NCBI GenBank assembly: GCA_041395525.1
Contig: JAWLAH010000007.1
Location: 1-64,000, forward strand
Length of the DNA: 64,000 nt
DNA from: CADEED01 sp020442965
GTDB lineage: Bacteria; Pseudomonadota; Gammaproteobacteria; Steroidobacterales; Steroidobacteraceae
Direction of reading: 5' to 3'
Shown: positions 16,673 through 25,737 of the stretch, in pieces
How positions within the stretch are numbered: position 1 is the stretch's first letter
Layout of the letters: the number at the start of each line of letters is the position of its first letter
Notes under the pieces: generated by a model
Seen by the model: only the letters and a program-made list of their open reading frames with translations
Told to the model about the DNA's origin: nothing
The model's database searches: none
Program-made: the position numbers and the translations under genes

Positions 16673-16714
16673 CCCATGCGAGAGGGTCATGCCACTTATC
16701 ATCGGCCGTCCTGA

Positions 16715-17269
16715 ATGACCGCATTGAACGCAGGTATCTTCACGTTGGTCGGTGCGCTGTTAGTCGCGCTGATCGCGCTGGCTGTCGCGCTGTCGAGTCG
16801 ACCTGAGCAGCCCAAGGATGGCGTCACTGCGCGCGTATATCGTGTGCGCCGCGCGTATTTCGTTGTGCTTGGCGTCGTGTTGCTAGCGTGCCTCGGCCTG
16901 ACGCTGCCGCGAGCTCCCTACTTGGCGGCACGCAGTGCCGTCCCGCCAGACATCAGGGTTGCCGTCACTGGCTGGATGTGGACTTGGCGATTTGACGCGA
17001 TCTCAGGCGATCGTGTGCTCGTCGAACCGCAAAATCTCACCATACCGGCGGGCAAGCTCATTGAGTTCAGCGTCAGGTCGGGCGACGTAAATCACGGCTT
17101 TGGCATTTACGATGATCAGGACCATCTGCTGACTCAGGTGCAGGCGATGCCCGGCTATACCAATCAGTTGCGCTACCGATTTCCCGCCCCAGGCGTCTAC
17201 CACATCCTGTGCATGGAATACTGCGGCTATGCGCACCATCTGATGATGACGACGATCCACGCCGAATGA
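16715..17269 (+). CDS. cytochrome c oxidase subunit II (CuA)
   Basis: Electron-entry subunit of a heme-copper oxidase. Two hydrophobic segments (about 7-27 and 47-67) anchor it. A cupredoxin domain with a complete CuA site follows: H127, C166, E168, C170, H174 and M177 (in CMEYCGYAHHLM). At 184 residues it is short, like the subunit II of two-subunit B-family oxidases rather than the A-family one. It is encoded between the cytochrome c4 and subunit I genes in the same direction. Confidence 0.92.
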   Translation: MTALNAGIFTLVGALLVALIALAVALSSRPEQPKDGVTARVYRVRRAYFVVLGVVLLACLGLTLPRAPYLAARSAVPPDIRVAVTGWMWTWRFDAISGDRVLVEPQNLTIPAGKLIEFSVRSGDVNHGFGIYDDQDHLLTQVQAMPGYTNQLRYRFPAPGVYHILCMEYCGYAHHLMMTTIHAE

Positions 17270-17294
17270 GTGACCGAGGTATCTGGAGACACTC

Positions 17295-18737
17295 TTGAAC
17301 GTCAACGAGTCAGCTCTGCCGCAGATCCGAAAGCAAACAGTCATCTGGCTGGGGACGGCGTTGGCGCTGTTTCTGGTGCTTGTGTTGTTAGGCCTGGTCA
17401 TGCGCTTGAATCAGGCGGGTGCGCTGCATGCGACGCCCGATCTCTTCTACGCGATCATGACGCTGCACGGCCTCGGCATGTCAGGCGCCATGTTCATGAG
17501 CAGTATCGCCGCTGTCTGGTACTTGTTGAGTCGGTACATCAAGCCCTATGCAGGCCTCATGTGGTCGTCGTATCTGCTGATCGTGCTCGGCGCGGTCGGG
17601 CTGGTGATCGGTACGTTGGTCGGGCGCTTTGGTCCAGGTTGGTACGTCCTGTATCCACTACCGTTCGCCAGTTCCATCTGGCCGGCATGGGCAACGGGCC
17701 TCAGTGTCATCTCACTCGTGTTACTCGGCACGGGCTGGTTGCTCGCGCAACTAACGCTGCTCGGCAGTCTGGCGCAGCGCTACGGTGCCGGCAATCTGCT
17801 CGGATGGCAGTACTTCACCTCCAGGCAGCCCAGCGTGCCGATTCCGCCGATCGTGTTGATCACCGTTATCAGCCTGATTTCGGGTGCGCTGACGACAGTC
17901 GCCGGAGCAGTGCTGTTTCTCCTGTACATCGCCAAGTGGTTGAACGATGCTTTGCAGTTCGATGCGCTGCTGCTGAAGAACGTCGTATTCCTGTTCGGCC
18001 ACACGATCGTGAACATCACGATGTATCTGGGGATAGCGGCCGTCTACGAACTGCTGCCGAAGTTCACCGGACGACCATGGTCGATGAATCGAGTAGTCGC
18101 GATCTCGTGGAATACTGTCTTGTTATTCGTTCTCGGCGCCTATTTTCACCATCTCTACATGGATTTTGCGCAGCCGGTGACTTTGCAATATCTTGGTCAG
18201 ATCCTCTCGTACTCCAGCGCAGTGCCGGCCACGGTCGTTACGGTGTTCGGTGTAGGCGCACAAGTGTATCGCTCGGGCATGCGTTGGAGTTTCGTGCCAT
18301 TGAGCTTCTTTCTCGGCATCACCGGCTGGGTCATCGGTGGACTCGCGGCGGTAGTCGATTCGACCATCGCGCTGAACACGGTATTGCACAACACGCTATG
18401 GGTGCCCGCGCATTTTCACACCTACTTCGTACTGGGCTACCTGCTGATCTTGTTGGGAATGACTTTTCACATCACTGAGTCGCAACGCGAGTCGCGTGCG
18501 ATGGCGGCACTGACAACCATGGTGGTCGGTGGTACCGGATTTCTCTTGATGTTCTATCTCGGTGGTGTCGAGGGCGTACCGCGGCGCTTTGCCGGGTACC
18601 TGGGGATCGACTCACATACCCTGTCGGCGACCGCACAATTGCTGGCGCAGATCGCGGCCGGCTTCGTGGTGCTGTTTCTGCTCGGCTTCCTCGTGTATCT
18701 AGCCGCGTTGGGACGAAAACGTACGGCCGCTGCGTGA
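17295..18737 (+). CDS. heme-copper oxidase subunit I, B-family-like
   Basis: Catalytic subunit that reduces O2 to water. It starts at TTG 17295 behind GGAGA; the alternative frame from 17270 gives no membrane protein. About 12-13 membrane segments are present in 480 residues. Metal ligands are H58 and H375 (low-spin heme), H373 (high-spin heme), and H236, H285 and H286 (CuB). In most A- and B-family oxidases the segment after the first CuB His is HPxVY, with a Tyr cross-linked to the His. Here it is H236-TIV-N240, so that Tyr is Asn; Y244 is four residues on. The gene lies after subunit II, with no subunit III, as in two-subunit oxidases. I recall similar HTxxN sequences in other proteobacteria, so this may be a recognised variant. 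Confidence 0.9.
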   Translation: MNVNESALPQIRKQTVIWLGTALALFLVLVLLGLVMRLNQAGALHATPDLFYAIMTLHGLGMSGAMFMSSIAAVWYLLSRYIKPYAGLMWSSYLLIVLGAVGLVIGTLVGRFGPGWYVLYPLPFASSIWPAWATGLSVISLVLLGTGWLLAQLTLLGSLAQRYGAGNLLGWQYFTSRQPSVPIPPIVLITVISLISGALTTVAGAVLFLLYIAKWLNDALQFDALLLKNVVFLFGHTIVNITMYLGIAAVYELLPKFTGRPWSMNRVVAISWNTVLLFVLGAYFHHLYMDFAQPVTLQYLGQILSYSSAVPATVVTVFGVGAQVYRSGMRWSFVPLSFFLGITGWVIGGLAAVVDSTIALNTVLHNTLWVPAHFHTYFVLGYLLILLGMTFHITESQRESRAMAALTTMVVGGTGFLLMFYLGGVEGVPRRFAGYLGIDSHTLSATAQLLAQIAAGFVVLFLLGFLVYLAALGRKRTAAA

Positions 18738-18756
18738 GCATGATCGACTGTGGTCG

Positions 18757-19311
18757 TTAGTCGGCTCTGGACACCGCCAGTACGTAGTAGACACAACCGA
18801 TCGCGAGGCTGACGCCAGCCGCCATCGCATAGGCACCGAATGATTGCTGCGCCTCGATCAGGTAGTTGGTGCACAAGCGCTGCGGTGCGACGCGGTACAG
18901 CACGCCCATGGTGACGAGCATGGCAGCGAAGTTGGCCATCACGAAGCCGCGTCCAATGACAGTCACGTGCGGCCAGCTGAACGCGAGTGGCAACCCGATC
19001 AACAGCGGCACGGTCACGAACTTGGCGATTTCCCAGCCCGAGTCGAGCAGGCTTGCATCGAGCGATCGGGGCAATAACCAGATCAGTAGCGCGAAGACGG
19101 TTAGCAGCAAGCCGGGTACGCCCCGATAATTGTAGGGCTCTACAATGCTATCGCAGCGCTGGCGCAGCACGGATCCCAGGAGGTAACCGGCAAGAGCGAG
19201 CCCACCGAGCTGCAGAAACTGATGTGTGACAAGCTTTGCTTCCAACAGTGACCGATTGTACGGCAACGCCAATATGATCCAGATTGCCGCGGCGCCCGCC
19301 AGGCGCTTCAT
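18757..19311 (-). CDS. multi-pass membrane protein next to the oxidase, function unknown
   Basis: A 184-residue protein with about five hydrophobic segments (for example IWIILALPY, FLQLGGLALAGYLLG, LLLTVFALLIWLLP, VTVPLLIGLPLAF, AYAMAAGVSLAIGCVYYVLAV). It overlaps the 3' end of the upstream SCO gene by 4 bp (19308-19311), so the two are translationally coupled. Its position beside SCO and the oxidase genes suggests a role in oxidase assembly, but I recognise no family motif. Confidence 0.75.
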   Translation of the reverse strand: MKRLAGAAAIWIILALPYNRSLLEAKLVTHQFLQLGGLALAGYLLGSVLRQRCDSIVEPYNYRGVPGLLLTVFALLIWLLPRSLDASLLDSGWEIAKFVTVPLLIGLPLAFSWPHVTVIGRGFVMANFAAMLVTMGVLYRVAPQRLCTNYLIEAQQSFGAYAMAAGVSLAIGCVYYVLAVSRAD

Positions 19312-19916
19312 GGTTTTGCGGTCAGTGCGGCCAGTACAGCCGGCGCGGCGTCGATGTCGAACACGGAGCGCACGCGACCGTCAGGTCCGACCAGATAGAG
19401 TGCGGCATTGTGCGTGAATCCGCCGAAGCCATCTGGAATCGCAACAACACCGAGCGCGCGCAGGAATCGTCGCCGATCTGCTGCATCTGGAATACGAACA
19501 ACCAGCCAGTCGGGCCACCGCGCGCGGTGTCGCTCGGCGTAGTCTTGCAGTGCTGCGCGGTCGTCTCGCTCGTCAAAACTGATGCTGAGCCATTGCACGG
19601 TGGGACTGCTCTGCGACTGGCTGGCAGCTGGCATGGAGTGCTGCAGCCAGGCGATATCGGTGCCCGTCACGGTGCACAAGGTTGCGCAGCGCGAATACAT
19701 GAATGTTGCGACAATCGTGCGGCCACGCAAATCGGCCGTGCTCAGTCGTATGCCGAGCTGGTCTTCGACCAATACGTGGGGGAACTCAGGATGCTCCGCG
19801 TTGATGCTCAGTCGTCTGGCCGTCTCGAGCAGTACGGCGCGAAAGCCATCAGTGACCCAAGCAAGGCCTGCAACGCCTATCACGACAATCAGAAATCCGG
19901 CGACGAGGCTGCGCAC
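19308..19916 (-). CDS. SCO1/SenC/PrrC family copper chaperone
   Basis: Membrane-anchored thioredoxin-fold protein that delivers copper or reduces cysteines for CuA-site assembly. One N-terminal membrane segment (about 4-22) is followed by the fold. The copper-binding pair is C77-x3-C81 in YSRCATLCT, and the distal ligand is H169 in GGFTHNAALYLVGPDG. The length of 202 residues is normal. It is convergent with the cytochrome c4/oxidase operon and coupled to the membrane protein downstream, consistent with maturation of that oxidase. Confidence 0.9.
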   Translation of the reverse strand: MRSLVAGFLIVVIGVAGLAWVTDGFRAVLLETARRLSINAEHPEFPHVLVEDQLGIRLSTADLRGRTIVATFMYSRCATLCTVTGTDIAWLQHSMPAASQSQSSPTVQWLSISFDERDDRAALQDYAERHRARWPDWLVVRIPDAADRRRFLRALGVVAIPDGFGGFTHNAALYLVGPDGRVRSVFDIDAAPAVLAALTAKP

Positions 19917-20068
19917 GGTCGTCCTATGTTCCTGCGGCTACAACAACCCTTGGGGTTGCAGTGTAACAGCGCGTGCGCGCGGGGCCGTTGCCGTGAAACC
20001 CGATTGCGGAGCGTCGTAAGATAGCAAGCTGCTCCTGATCAACGGAGATCACCATTCGCGCATTCAAG

Positions 20069-22084
20069 TTGCTCGGAATTGCCCTCGGCGCTGTGGTTGC
20101 CCTGCTGGCCCTTGCGCTCCTCGCGGTCTGGCTGCTCGTCGACCCGAACGACTATAAGGACCGCATTTCCGCCGCGGTGAAGGAGTCCACTGGTCGGGAG
20201 TTGTCGATGCCCGGCGAATTGCAGCTGTCGGTCTATCCTTGGCTGGGCTTGAAATTTGGGCCGGCCAGCATCGGCAATCCGTCAGGATTCGATGATGAGC
20301 CGTTTGCCACGCTGCGCCATGTAGAGATGCGCGTGAAGTTGCTGCCCCTGCTGCGCAAGGAGTTGCAAGTCGGCCGCATCGAGATCGACGGCCTCGACCT
20401 GAGTCTCAAGCAGAACGGAGCCGGCAAGGGCAACTGGCAAGACTGGGGCGGCCGCGCTGATGTAACTAGAGCTGAATCCTCAGGGGGGGGCGAAGCGCCC
20501 AGCCTCGAACTGGCTGGAATCGTCGTCACCAACGGTCGGGTCGCGTTCGAGGACATCGTGGCGCGGAACCTCGATATTGAGGTCGGACGTGTCGCACCTG
20601 GCGCCAGGATTCCGGTGAGGATGAAACTCGATCTGCTGCGCGCTGTGGATGCTGCACCGCTGCCGCTCGCCGCAGCCTTCGATCTCAGGCTTGATCTGGA
20701 CAAGCAGCGTTACGGTCTCGCGCAGCTTTCTGTGGAGGGCACCGTGCCAGCGGACGGAAGCGCCACGGCTCTGCCCTGGACGTTCCGCTCACCCGCAGTT
20801 GAGCTGGACCTGAGCGCGCAAACGCTCGCCGCAGCCACCTTCGAAGCGAGCGTGTCAACGGCCCGGCTGTCGGGCACCGTCGCCGGCTCGAAGCTGGTCG
20901 ACGCACCGACGTTCGCCGGCGACTTTTCTCTGCAGGAGATCGCGCCCAGGGACCTGATGAAATTGTTAGATATCGTTCCGCCGGTGACGCGCGACCCTGC
21001 GGCCCTGTCACGCTTGCAGGCGCAGGGTCGGTACAGCTGGGCAAACAACGTCGTTCGTGCTGATGCGATCAAAATGCAGCTCGACGACGCCGGGTTCACG
21101 GGTCGAATCACCTACAACACCGCGACGAACGCGGCGGAATTCGCGCTCAGCCTCGATCACATCGATCTCGATCGCTACCAACCTCCGCCGACGGACGGCA
21201 AGTCGACCGCCTCGGATCCGATCGAGCTGCCGATCGACACGCTGAAACCCCTGCGCGCACAGGGTAGTTTTGCCATCGGTGCAATCAAGACGGCGGGCAT
21301 GCAACTAACAAAGCTCAGCGCGGCAGTGGACATCAAAGGCGGGGTTGCCCGCTTCGCTCCGTTGCAGGCGCAGCTCTATGGCGGCCAGTATTCCGGCAAT
21401 ATCTCGCTCGACATGCGGCAGGGCCCGCCACGGCTGTCCATGACCGGATCCCTTGGTGGCATCGACATCGCGGCGCTGATGAAAGATTTCGCGGACAGTG
21501 AGCGCCTCTCCGGACGGGGCACGCTAACAACAAAGCTCACTGCCGCTGGTCGCAATGGCGACCAATTGCTCGAGACACTGCGCGGCAGCATCACGATCGA
21601 CCTTGCCGATGGCGCGGTGCGTGGCATCGACCTCTGGTACGAGATCGCACAGGCCGAGTCACTGCTGCAGAAACGCACGCTGGCGGGCGGCACAAACACC
21701 AAACGGACGGCTTTCGATGCGTTCAGGGCATCGGCGGAAGTGCTCGACGGAGTCGCCACGACCAAGGACCTGCTCATTGCATCGCAGCTGCTGCGCGTGA
21801 CCGGCAAGGGCAGCAGCAACCTGCTGACTCAGGCGGTCGACTACGACATCACGGCAACGATCCTGAAGGCACCGCCGGAATCAAACGAAAACATCGCACA
21901 GCTGGTGCGGGTGTCCGTTCCCGTTCGCGTCACCGGCACGTTCGAGGATCCGAAAATCCGCGCCGACCTTGCTGGCATGGCCAAGGCACGCGTCAAGCAG
22001 GAGATCGAGCAGAAGAAGGATGCGGTAAAGGAAAAGCTGAAGGACGAGGTTCAGAAGCAACTGAAAAACCTGTTCAATCGCTGA
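20069..22084 (+). CDS. AsmA family protein
   Basis: Inner-membrane-anchored, periplasmic AsmA protein; the family is linked to outer-membrane lipid homeostasis and belongs to the bridge-like lipid-transfer group. One membrane helix (GIALGAVVALLALALLAVWLLV) is followed by DPNDYKDRISAAVKESTGREL, the hallmark AsmA N-terminus, and a long beta-rich body of about 671 residues. The C-terminal end is Lys/Glu-rich. The TTG at 20069 is the first standard start, but relatives begin with a short basic lead before the helix. An in-frame ATT at 20054, 6 bases after GGAG, would restore such a lead (IRAFKLLG). Confidence 0.88.
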   Translation: MLGIALGAVVALLALALLAVWLLVDPNDYKDRISAAVKESTGRELSMPGELQLSVYPWLGLKFGPASIGNPSGFDDEPFATLRHVEMRVKLLPLLRKELQVGRIEIDGLDLSLKQNGAGKGNWQDWGGRADVTRAESSGGGEAPSLELAGIVVTNGRVAFEDIVARNLDIEVGRVAPGARIPVRMKLDLLRAVDAAPLPLAAAFDLRLDLDKQRYGLAQLSVEGTVPADGSATALPWTFRSPAVELDLSAQTLAAATFEASVSTARLSGTVAGSKLVDAPTFAGDFSLQEIAPRDLMKLLDIVPPVTRDPAALSRLQAQGRYSWANNVVRADAIKMQLDDAGFTGRITYNTATNAAEFALSLDHIDLDRYQPPPTDGKSTASDPIELPIDTLKPLRAQGSFAIGAIKTAGMQLTKLSAAVDIKGGVARFAPLQAQLYGGQYSGNISLDMRQGPPRLSMTGSLGGIDIAALMKDFADSERLSGRGTLTTKLTAAGRNGDQLLETLRGSITIDLADGAVRGIDLWYEIAQAESLLQKRTLAGGTNTKRTAFDAFRASAEVLDGVATTKDLLIASQLLRVTGKGSSNLLTQAVDYDITATILKAPPESNENIAQLVRVSVPVRVTGTFEDPKIRADLAGMAKARVKQEIEQKKDAVKEKLKDEVQKQLKNLFNR

Positions 22085-22408
22085 AGATGTGCTGTAGTAC
22101 TGCACGCACCGCCGCCGCAGCTCGACGGCGTGCACATTTAGTTAGGTACGGATCACACTGAGCGATTCGATCGTCTGGTTGTTAGGAAGTCTGCTGAGAC
22201 GCATTGGCGAGCACGCGTCAGGTCGCGCGTCGGAGCGGGTTAGTTGTTCCCGCGCGTCGCGGCGATTCGCCAGCGCGGCGGTAGTCCGTTAGCATGTATT
22301 CAGGTCCTGGTCGCCGGCTGCGGGCGAGTTCGCCGGTTGTCACGAGACAGTTTTAGCTCGAAAGCAGATAATACAGTCGGTATATGTATATGATATTTAA
22401 GAAAAAGA
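22085..22408. other. non-coding gap after the AsmA gene, with hairpins
   Basis: I see no gene here. TGCACGC (22101-22107) and GCGTGCA (22128-22134) form a 7-bp stem 17 bp after the AsmA stop and could terminate its transcript, though only ATTTAG follows. GCGGG/CCCGC at 22235-22253 is a second short stem. Just beyond the tRNA 3' end the minus strand reads TCTTTTTC, a likely stop signal for tRNA transcription. Confidence 0.4.
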
Positions 22409-22493
22409 TGGTGCCCGGGAGAGGACTCGAACCTCCACGGTGTTAACCGCTAGCACCTGAAGCTAGTGCGTCTACCAATTCCGCCACCCGGGC
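22409..22493 (-). tRNA. tRNA-Leu (anticodon CAG)
   Basis: An 85-nt class II tRNA with encoded CCA. The acceptor stem GCCCGGG pairs with CCCGGGC; the D-loop region reads TGGCGGAATTGGTAGACG. The anticodon loop CTTCAGGTG has anticodon CAG, followed by a long variable arm typical of leucine tRNAs and the T-arm GGTTCGAGTCC. It closely resembles known bacterial tRNA-Leu genes. Confidence 0.97.
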
Positions 22494-22539
22494 TTGGGAT
22501 GGGGCGCAGCAATCTACGATTGAGAACAAGGTCTGTCAA

Positions 22540-24729
22540 TTGAAGCAACGTCGAAAATTATCTTCCAGCAAATCCCCGTCGCGCCGGACCGGTGCCGGCG
22601 ACGGCTCGCTCAAGGAGCGCGGCGAGCGCCAGCACGAAGGCGTGGTGACCGCGAATCGGGCGGGCTTTGGCTTCGTCAAAGTGGAGGGGCTCGAGGCAGA
22701 CGTGTTCCTGCCACCGGGGCAGATGCGAGGGGTGTCGCATGGCGACCGCGTGCGAGTCAGCGTGGTCGAAGATCGCAGCGGACGCCTGTCGGGGCGACTC
22801 GAACGGGTTCTGGCGCGCGGTACCACAGCTTTTCTGGCCTCGATCGAAATCCAGGGACGAAGCGCCTACGCGACCTCGGTCGACCGCCGGCTGAGCCTGC
22901 GCTGCGCGGTCGCGGCGAACGATCTGGGCGGCGCCCACCACGGCGACTGGGTCATCGCGGCCATCACGAGTTATGGCACGGAAGGCGCCCTGGCCAAGGC
23001 GCGTGTCAGCAAGCGACTCGATCCATCCCGGCCGGTGGAACTCGGGACAGAAGCGGCGATTGCGCGTTACGACTTGCCGGTCGACTTTCCGCCGGAGGCG
23101 CAGGCTGAAGCCGACGCCTACGGCGCCATGGTCGACTCGGCTGAAACGTCGCGCCGCGTGGATTTGCGTCAGTTGCCGCTCGTCACGATCGATGGCGCAG
23201 ATGCCAAGGATTTTGACGATGCGGTATTTGCGGAAGCCAACGCCAACGGCTTTCGGCTGATCGTTGCGATCGCCGACGTCAGCTACTACGTGCGGCCCGG
23301 CACGGCGCTCGATGCCAACGCGCGCGAGCGGGGTACCTCGGTGTATTTTCCGTCGCGCGTTCTGCCGATGTTGCCCGAGGCCCTGTCCAACCGACTGTGT
23401 TCGCTGCAGCCCGACGTCGACCGCTTGTGTTTCGTCGCCGATATGCAGGTAAGTCGCGCCGGCAAGTTGGGGGACGCACGCTTTTACCCGGCGGTGATGC
23501 GGTCGGCGGCGCGGCTTACTTACGATCAGGCATTCGCGGCGTTGTTTGAACGCGAGATTGGTGCGCGCACCTCCTTGGGATCCATTGTCGGGCAGCTGGA
23601 GCCACTGGTTGATATTTACAAGGCACTCGTCAAGGCGCGCCATCGGCGCGGTGCGCTCGACTTCGATGCGCCAGAAGCGCAATTGGACATCGACAAGCAC
23701 GGCCAGATAGCGGCGATCGTGCTGCACTCGCGCAACGACGCGCACAAGTTGATCGAGGAGTGCATGATTCTGGCCAACGTCGCGGTGGCACGTGAGCTCG
23801 AGAATCGCCAGATCGGCACCCTGTACCGCGTGCACGGCGAGCCGGAGGAACGCAAGCTCGATCTGCTGCTGGGCGCGCTCACGGCGCTCGGGATCGCTGC
23901 GGAGATACCCGCGGAGAACATCAAGCCGCGCGACTTGCGCGTCATTACCGAACGTCTTGGCAGCTCCCCCGAGCGGCCCTTCATTGAGTCGTTAGTGATT
24001 CGCTCGATGCAGCAGGCAGTCTATCAACCCACTAACATCGGTCATTTTGGTCTGGCGCTCGAGCAGTACGCGCACTTCACGTCGCCGATCCGCCGTTACC
24101 CGGATCTCGTCGTGCACCGCACGCTGCGTGCCATGCTGGCACCGAAGGATCCGAATGGCGTGCGGCTCGATGGCGAGCGCCTGTCGATCATGGGTGCAGA
24201 TTTGTCGCGCCTCGAGAAGCGCTCGGACGAGGCCGATCGTTATGTCGAGTCTTTCCTGAAGTGCGTCTATCTGCGCGATCGAATTGGCCAGACCTTTGAA
24301 GGGCTGGTGACAACGGTCGTCGAGTTCGGCTGCTTCGTGCAGCTCATCGGCCTGGGCATCGATGGATTGTTGCATACCGACGCGCTGCTCCACGGCGATT
24401 TCGCCCTGCAAGAGCAGGGCCGCGCGTGGGTCAGTGCGGACGGCAAACAACGGCTGGGCATCGGCGTTCGTGTTCACGTAGTCGTGACGGGTGCAAACCC
24501 GGTAGAGGGACAAGTCGATCTACAACTCGATACAACGGTCGCGCAGCCGGTGGCACCGAGCCGGCCGTCACGGCCGCAGAGCAAGCCGCGTGAGCAGACT
24601 GGCGGGCAACGTGCTCGCGGCAAGCGCCAGCCTGATCGGGCGCAAGGTGGCAAGTCGCACCCGGCCAGGTCTCACTCGGGGAAATCCAGTCGCGGCTCGA
24701 GTGGGCGCCGCGGTAAACCCGGCAAGTAG
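22540..24729 (+). CDS. rnr: ribonuclease R
   Basis: Processive 3'-5' exoribonuclease of the RNB family that degrades structured RNA. Order of domains in 729 residues: a basic N-terminal lead, cold-shock/OB domains (about 33-160), the RNB catalytic domain (about 205-530) with the metal-binding motif DAKDFDDAVF at 221-230, an S1 domain (about 580-665, FEGLVTTVVEFGCFVQL), and a Lys/Arg/Ser/Gly-rich tail. It starts at TTG 22540, which gives the normal N-terminus. rlmB follows after 38 bp, an rnr-rlmB pairing known from many gammaproteobacteria. Confidence 0.95.
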   Translation: MKQRRKLSSSKSPSRRTGAGDGSLKERGERQHEGVVTANRAGFGFVKVEGLEADVFLPPGQMRGVSHGDRVRVSVVEDRSGRLSGRLERVLARGTTAFLASIEIQGRSAYATSVDRRLSLRCAVAANDLGGAHHGDWVIAAITSYGTEGALAKARVSKRLDPSRPVELGTEAAIARYDLPVDFPPEAQAEADAYGAMVDSAETSRRVDLRQLPLVTIDGADAKDFDDAVFAEANANGFRLIVAIADVSYYVRPGTALDANARERGTSVYFPSRVLPMLPEALSNRLCSLQPDVDRLCFVADMQVSRAGKLGDARFYPAVMRSAARLTYDQAFAALFEREIGARTSLGSIVGQLEPLVDIYKALVKARHRRGALDFDAPEAQLDIDKHGQIAAIVLHSRNDAHKLIEECMILANVAVARELENRQIGTLYRVHGEPEERKLDLLLGALTALGIAAEIPAENIKPRDLRVITERLGSSPERPFIESLVIRSMQQAVYQPTNIGHFGLALEQYAHFTSPIRRYPDLVVHRTLRAMLAPKDPNGVRLDGERLSIMGADLSRLEKRSDEADRYVESFLKCVYLRDRIGQTFEGLVTTVVEFGCFVQLIGLGIDGLLHTDALLHGDFALQEQGRAWVSADGKQRLGIGVRVHVVVTGANPVEGQVDLQLDTTVAQPVAPSRPSRPQSKPREQTGGQRARGKRQPDRAQGGKSHPARSHSGKSSRGSSGRRGKPGK

Positions 24730-24767
24730 GACAGATCGAATGAGCCCGATCCTGTGAGCCCGATTCT

Positions 24768-25532
24768 GTGAGCAACGTCGAGCGGGTGTACGGCTGGCAT
24801 GCGGTGCGCGCGGTGCTCACGCGCGCGCCGGAGCGTGTGATCGCTGTCCACGTTGCCGAACAGCGCGACGATCCACGCTCGCGATCGGTGCTGGAACTGG
24901 CCAGTCGCGCCGGCTTCCCGGTGCGCCGACTGCCGGTCGCGCAGTTGACCAAGTTGTTGGGGGACGTCGCGCATCAGGGGGTGTATGCCGAGGTGCGGCC
25001 CTTGACGCCCTGGGGTGAGGACGAATTGTTAGCAGCGCTCGCCGCTGAGCAGTCCGCAGTGGGCCAACCGGTGCCGCTGGTGTTGGTGCTCGACGGTGTG
25101 CAGGACCCCCATAATCTCGGCGCCTGCCTGCGCACGGCCGATGCCTGCGGGGCGCTCGCGGTCGTCGTGCCGCGCGATCGTGCTTCACAGCTGAATGCGA
25201 CGGTGCGCAAGGTCGCAGCCGGTGCGGCGGAAACGACGCCGGTGGTCGCGGTCACCAATCTGGCGCGTTCGCTCGGATTGCTCAAGGAGGCCGGGCTGTG
25301 GATCGTCGGCGCGGATGCCACCGCGGACCGACTTGCGCAGGACACCGATCTGACCGGAGCGCTCGCGCTCGTCATGGGGGCGGAGGGCGCGGGACTGCGG
25401 CAACTCACCCGGCAAACGTGTGATTTGCTGGTCCGCCTGCCGCAGGCGGGTGCAGTGGAGAGCCTGAACGTGTCGGTGGCCGCTGGGATGTTGCTGTACG
25501 AAACCATGCGACAGCGCGTGGTCGGAGACTAG
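24768..25532 (+). CDS. rlmB: 23S rRNA (guanosine-2251-2'-O)-methyltransferase
   Basis: SPOUT-fold methyltransferase that modifies G2251 in the peptidyl-transferase P-loop. The N-terminal substrate-binding domain starts VYGWHAVRAVL. The SPOUT knot motifs are DPHNLGACLRTADACGA, LVMGAEGAGLRQLT and ESLNVSVAAGMLLYE. The length, 254 residues, is normal. The start is GTG 24768. The 38 bp between rnr and rlmB contain two near-identical copies of TGAGCCCGATCCTG. Confidence 0.95.
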   Translation: MSNVERVYGWHAVRAVLTRAPERVIAVHVAEQRDDPRSRSVLELASRAGFPVRRLPVAQLTKLLGDVAHQGVYAEVRPLTPWGEDELLAALAAEQSAVGQPVPLVLVLDGVQDPHNLGACLRTADACGALAVVVPRDRASQLNATVRKVAAGAAETTPVVAVTNLARSLGLLKEAGLWIVGADATADRLAQDTDLTGALALVMGAEGAGLRQLTRQTCDLLVRLPQAGAVESLNVSVAAGMLLYETMRQRVVGD

Positions 25533-25737
25533 CGCCGGCCGGGCGTCGCAGCGCCGCAACGGGTGCACCTCGGCCACGCCTGTCACCCGGGCACGCATGC
25601 GAAGGTGGCGCTTGCACAAGCCCAATCGGTTGCCTATGCTACGCGCCCTTCGAACGCAGGAGCGGCGCCGGCCGAGCCTGGTTCTCCTTGCCACACCATG
25701 TCCCTCGCGCGGGTGGCTTTATCCTCAAGGAGACGAC

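Noticed and set aside
17270..18478. 402-residue frame overlapping the oxidase subunit I gene in another phase
   Set aside because: Its translation is Arg/Ser/His-rich and lacks membrane segments; the TTG-started frame gives all heme and copper ligands.
22558..23835. 425-residue open frame antisense to rnr
   Set aside because: It mirrors the RNase R reading frame and has no recognisable fold or ribosome-binding site.
24735..24770. Tandem copies of a 14-base unit before rlmB as a regulatory repeat
   Set aside because: Only two copies, in a 38-bp gap that also holds the start codon; more likely a small local duplication.
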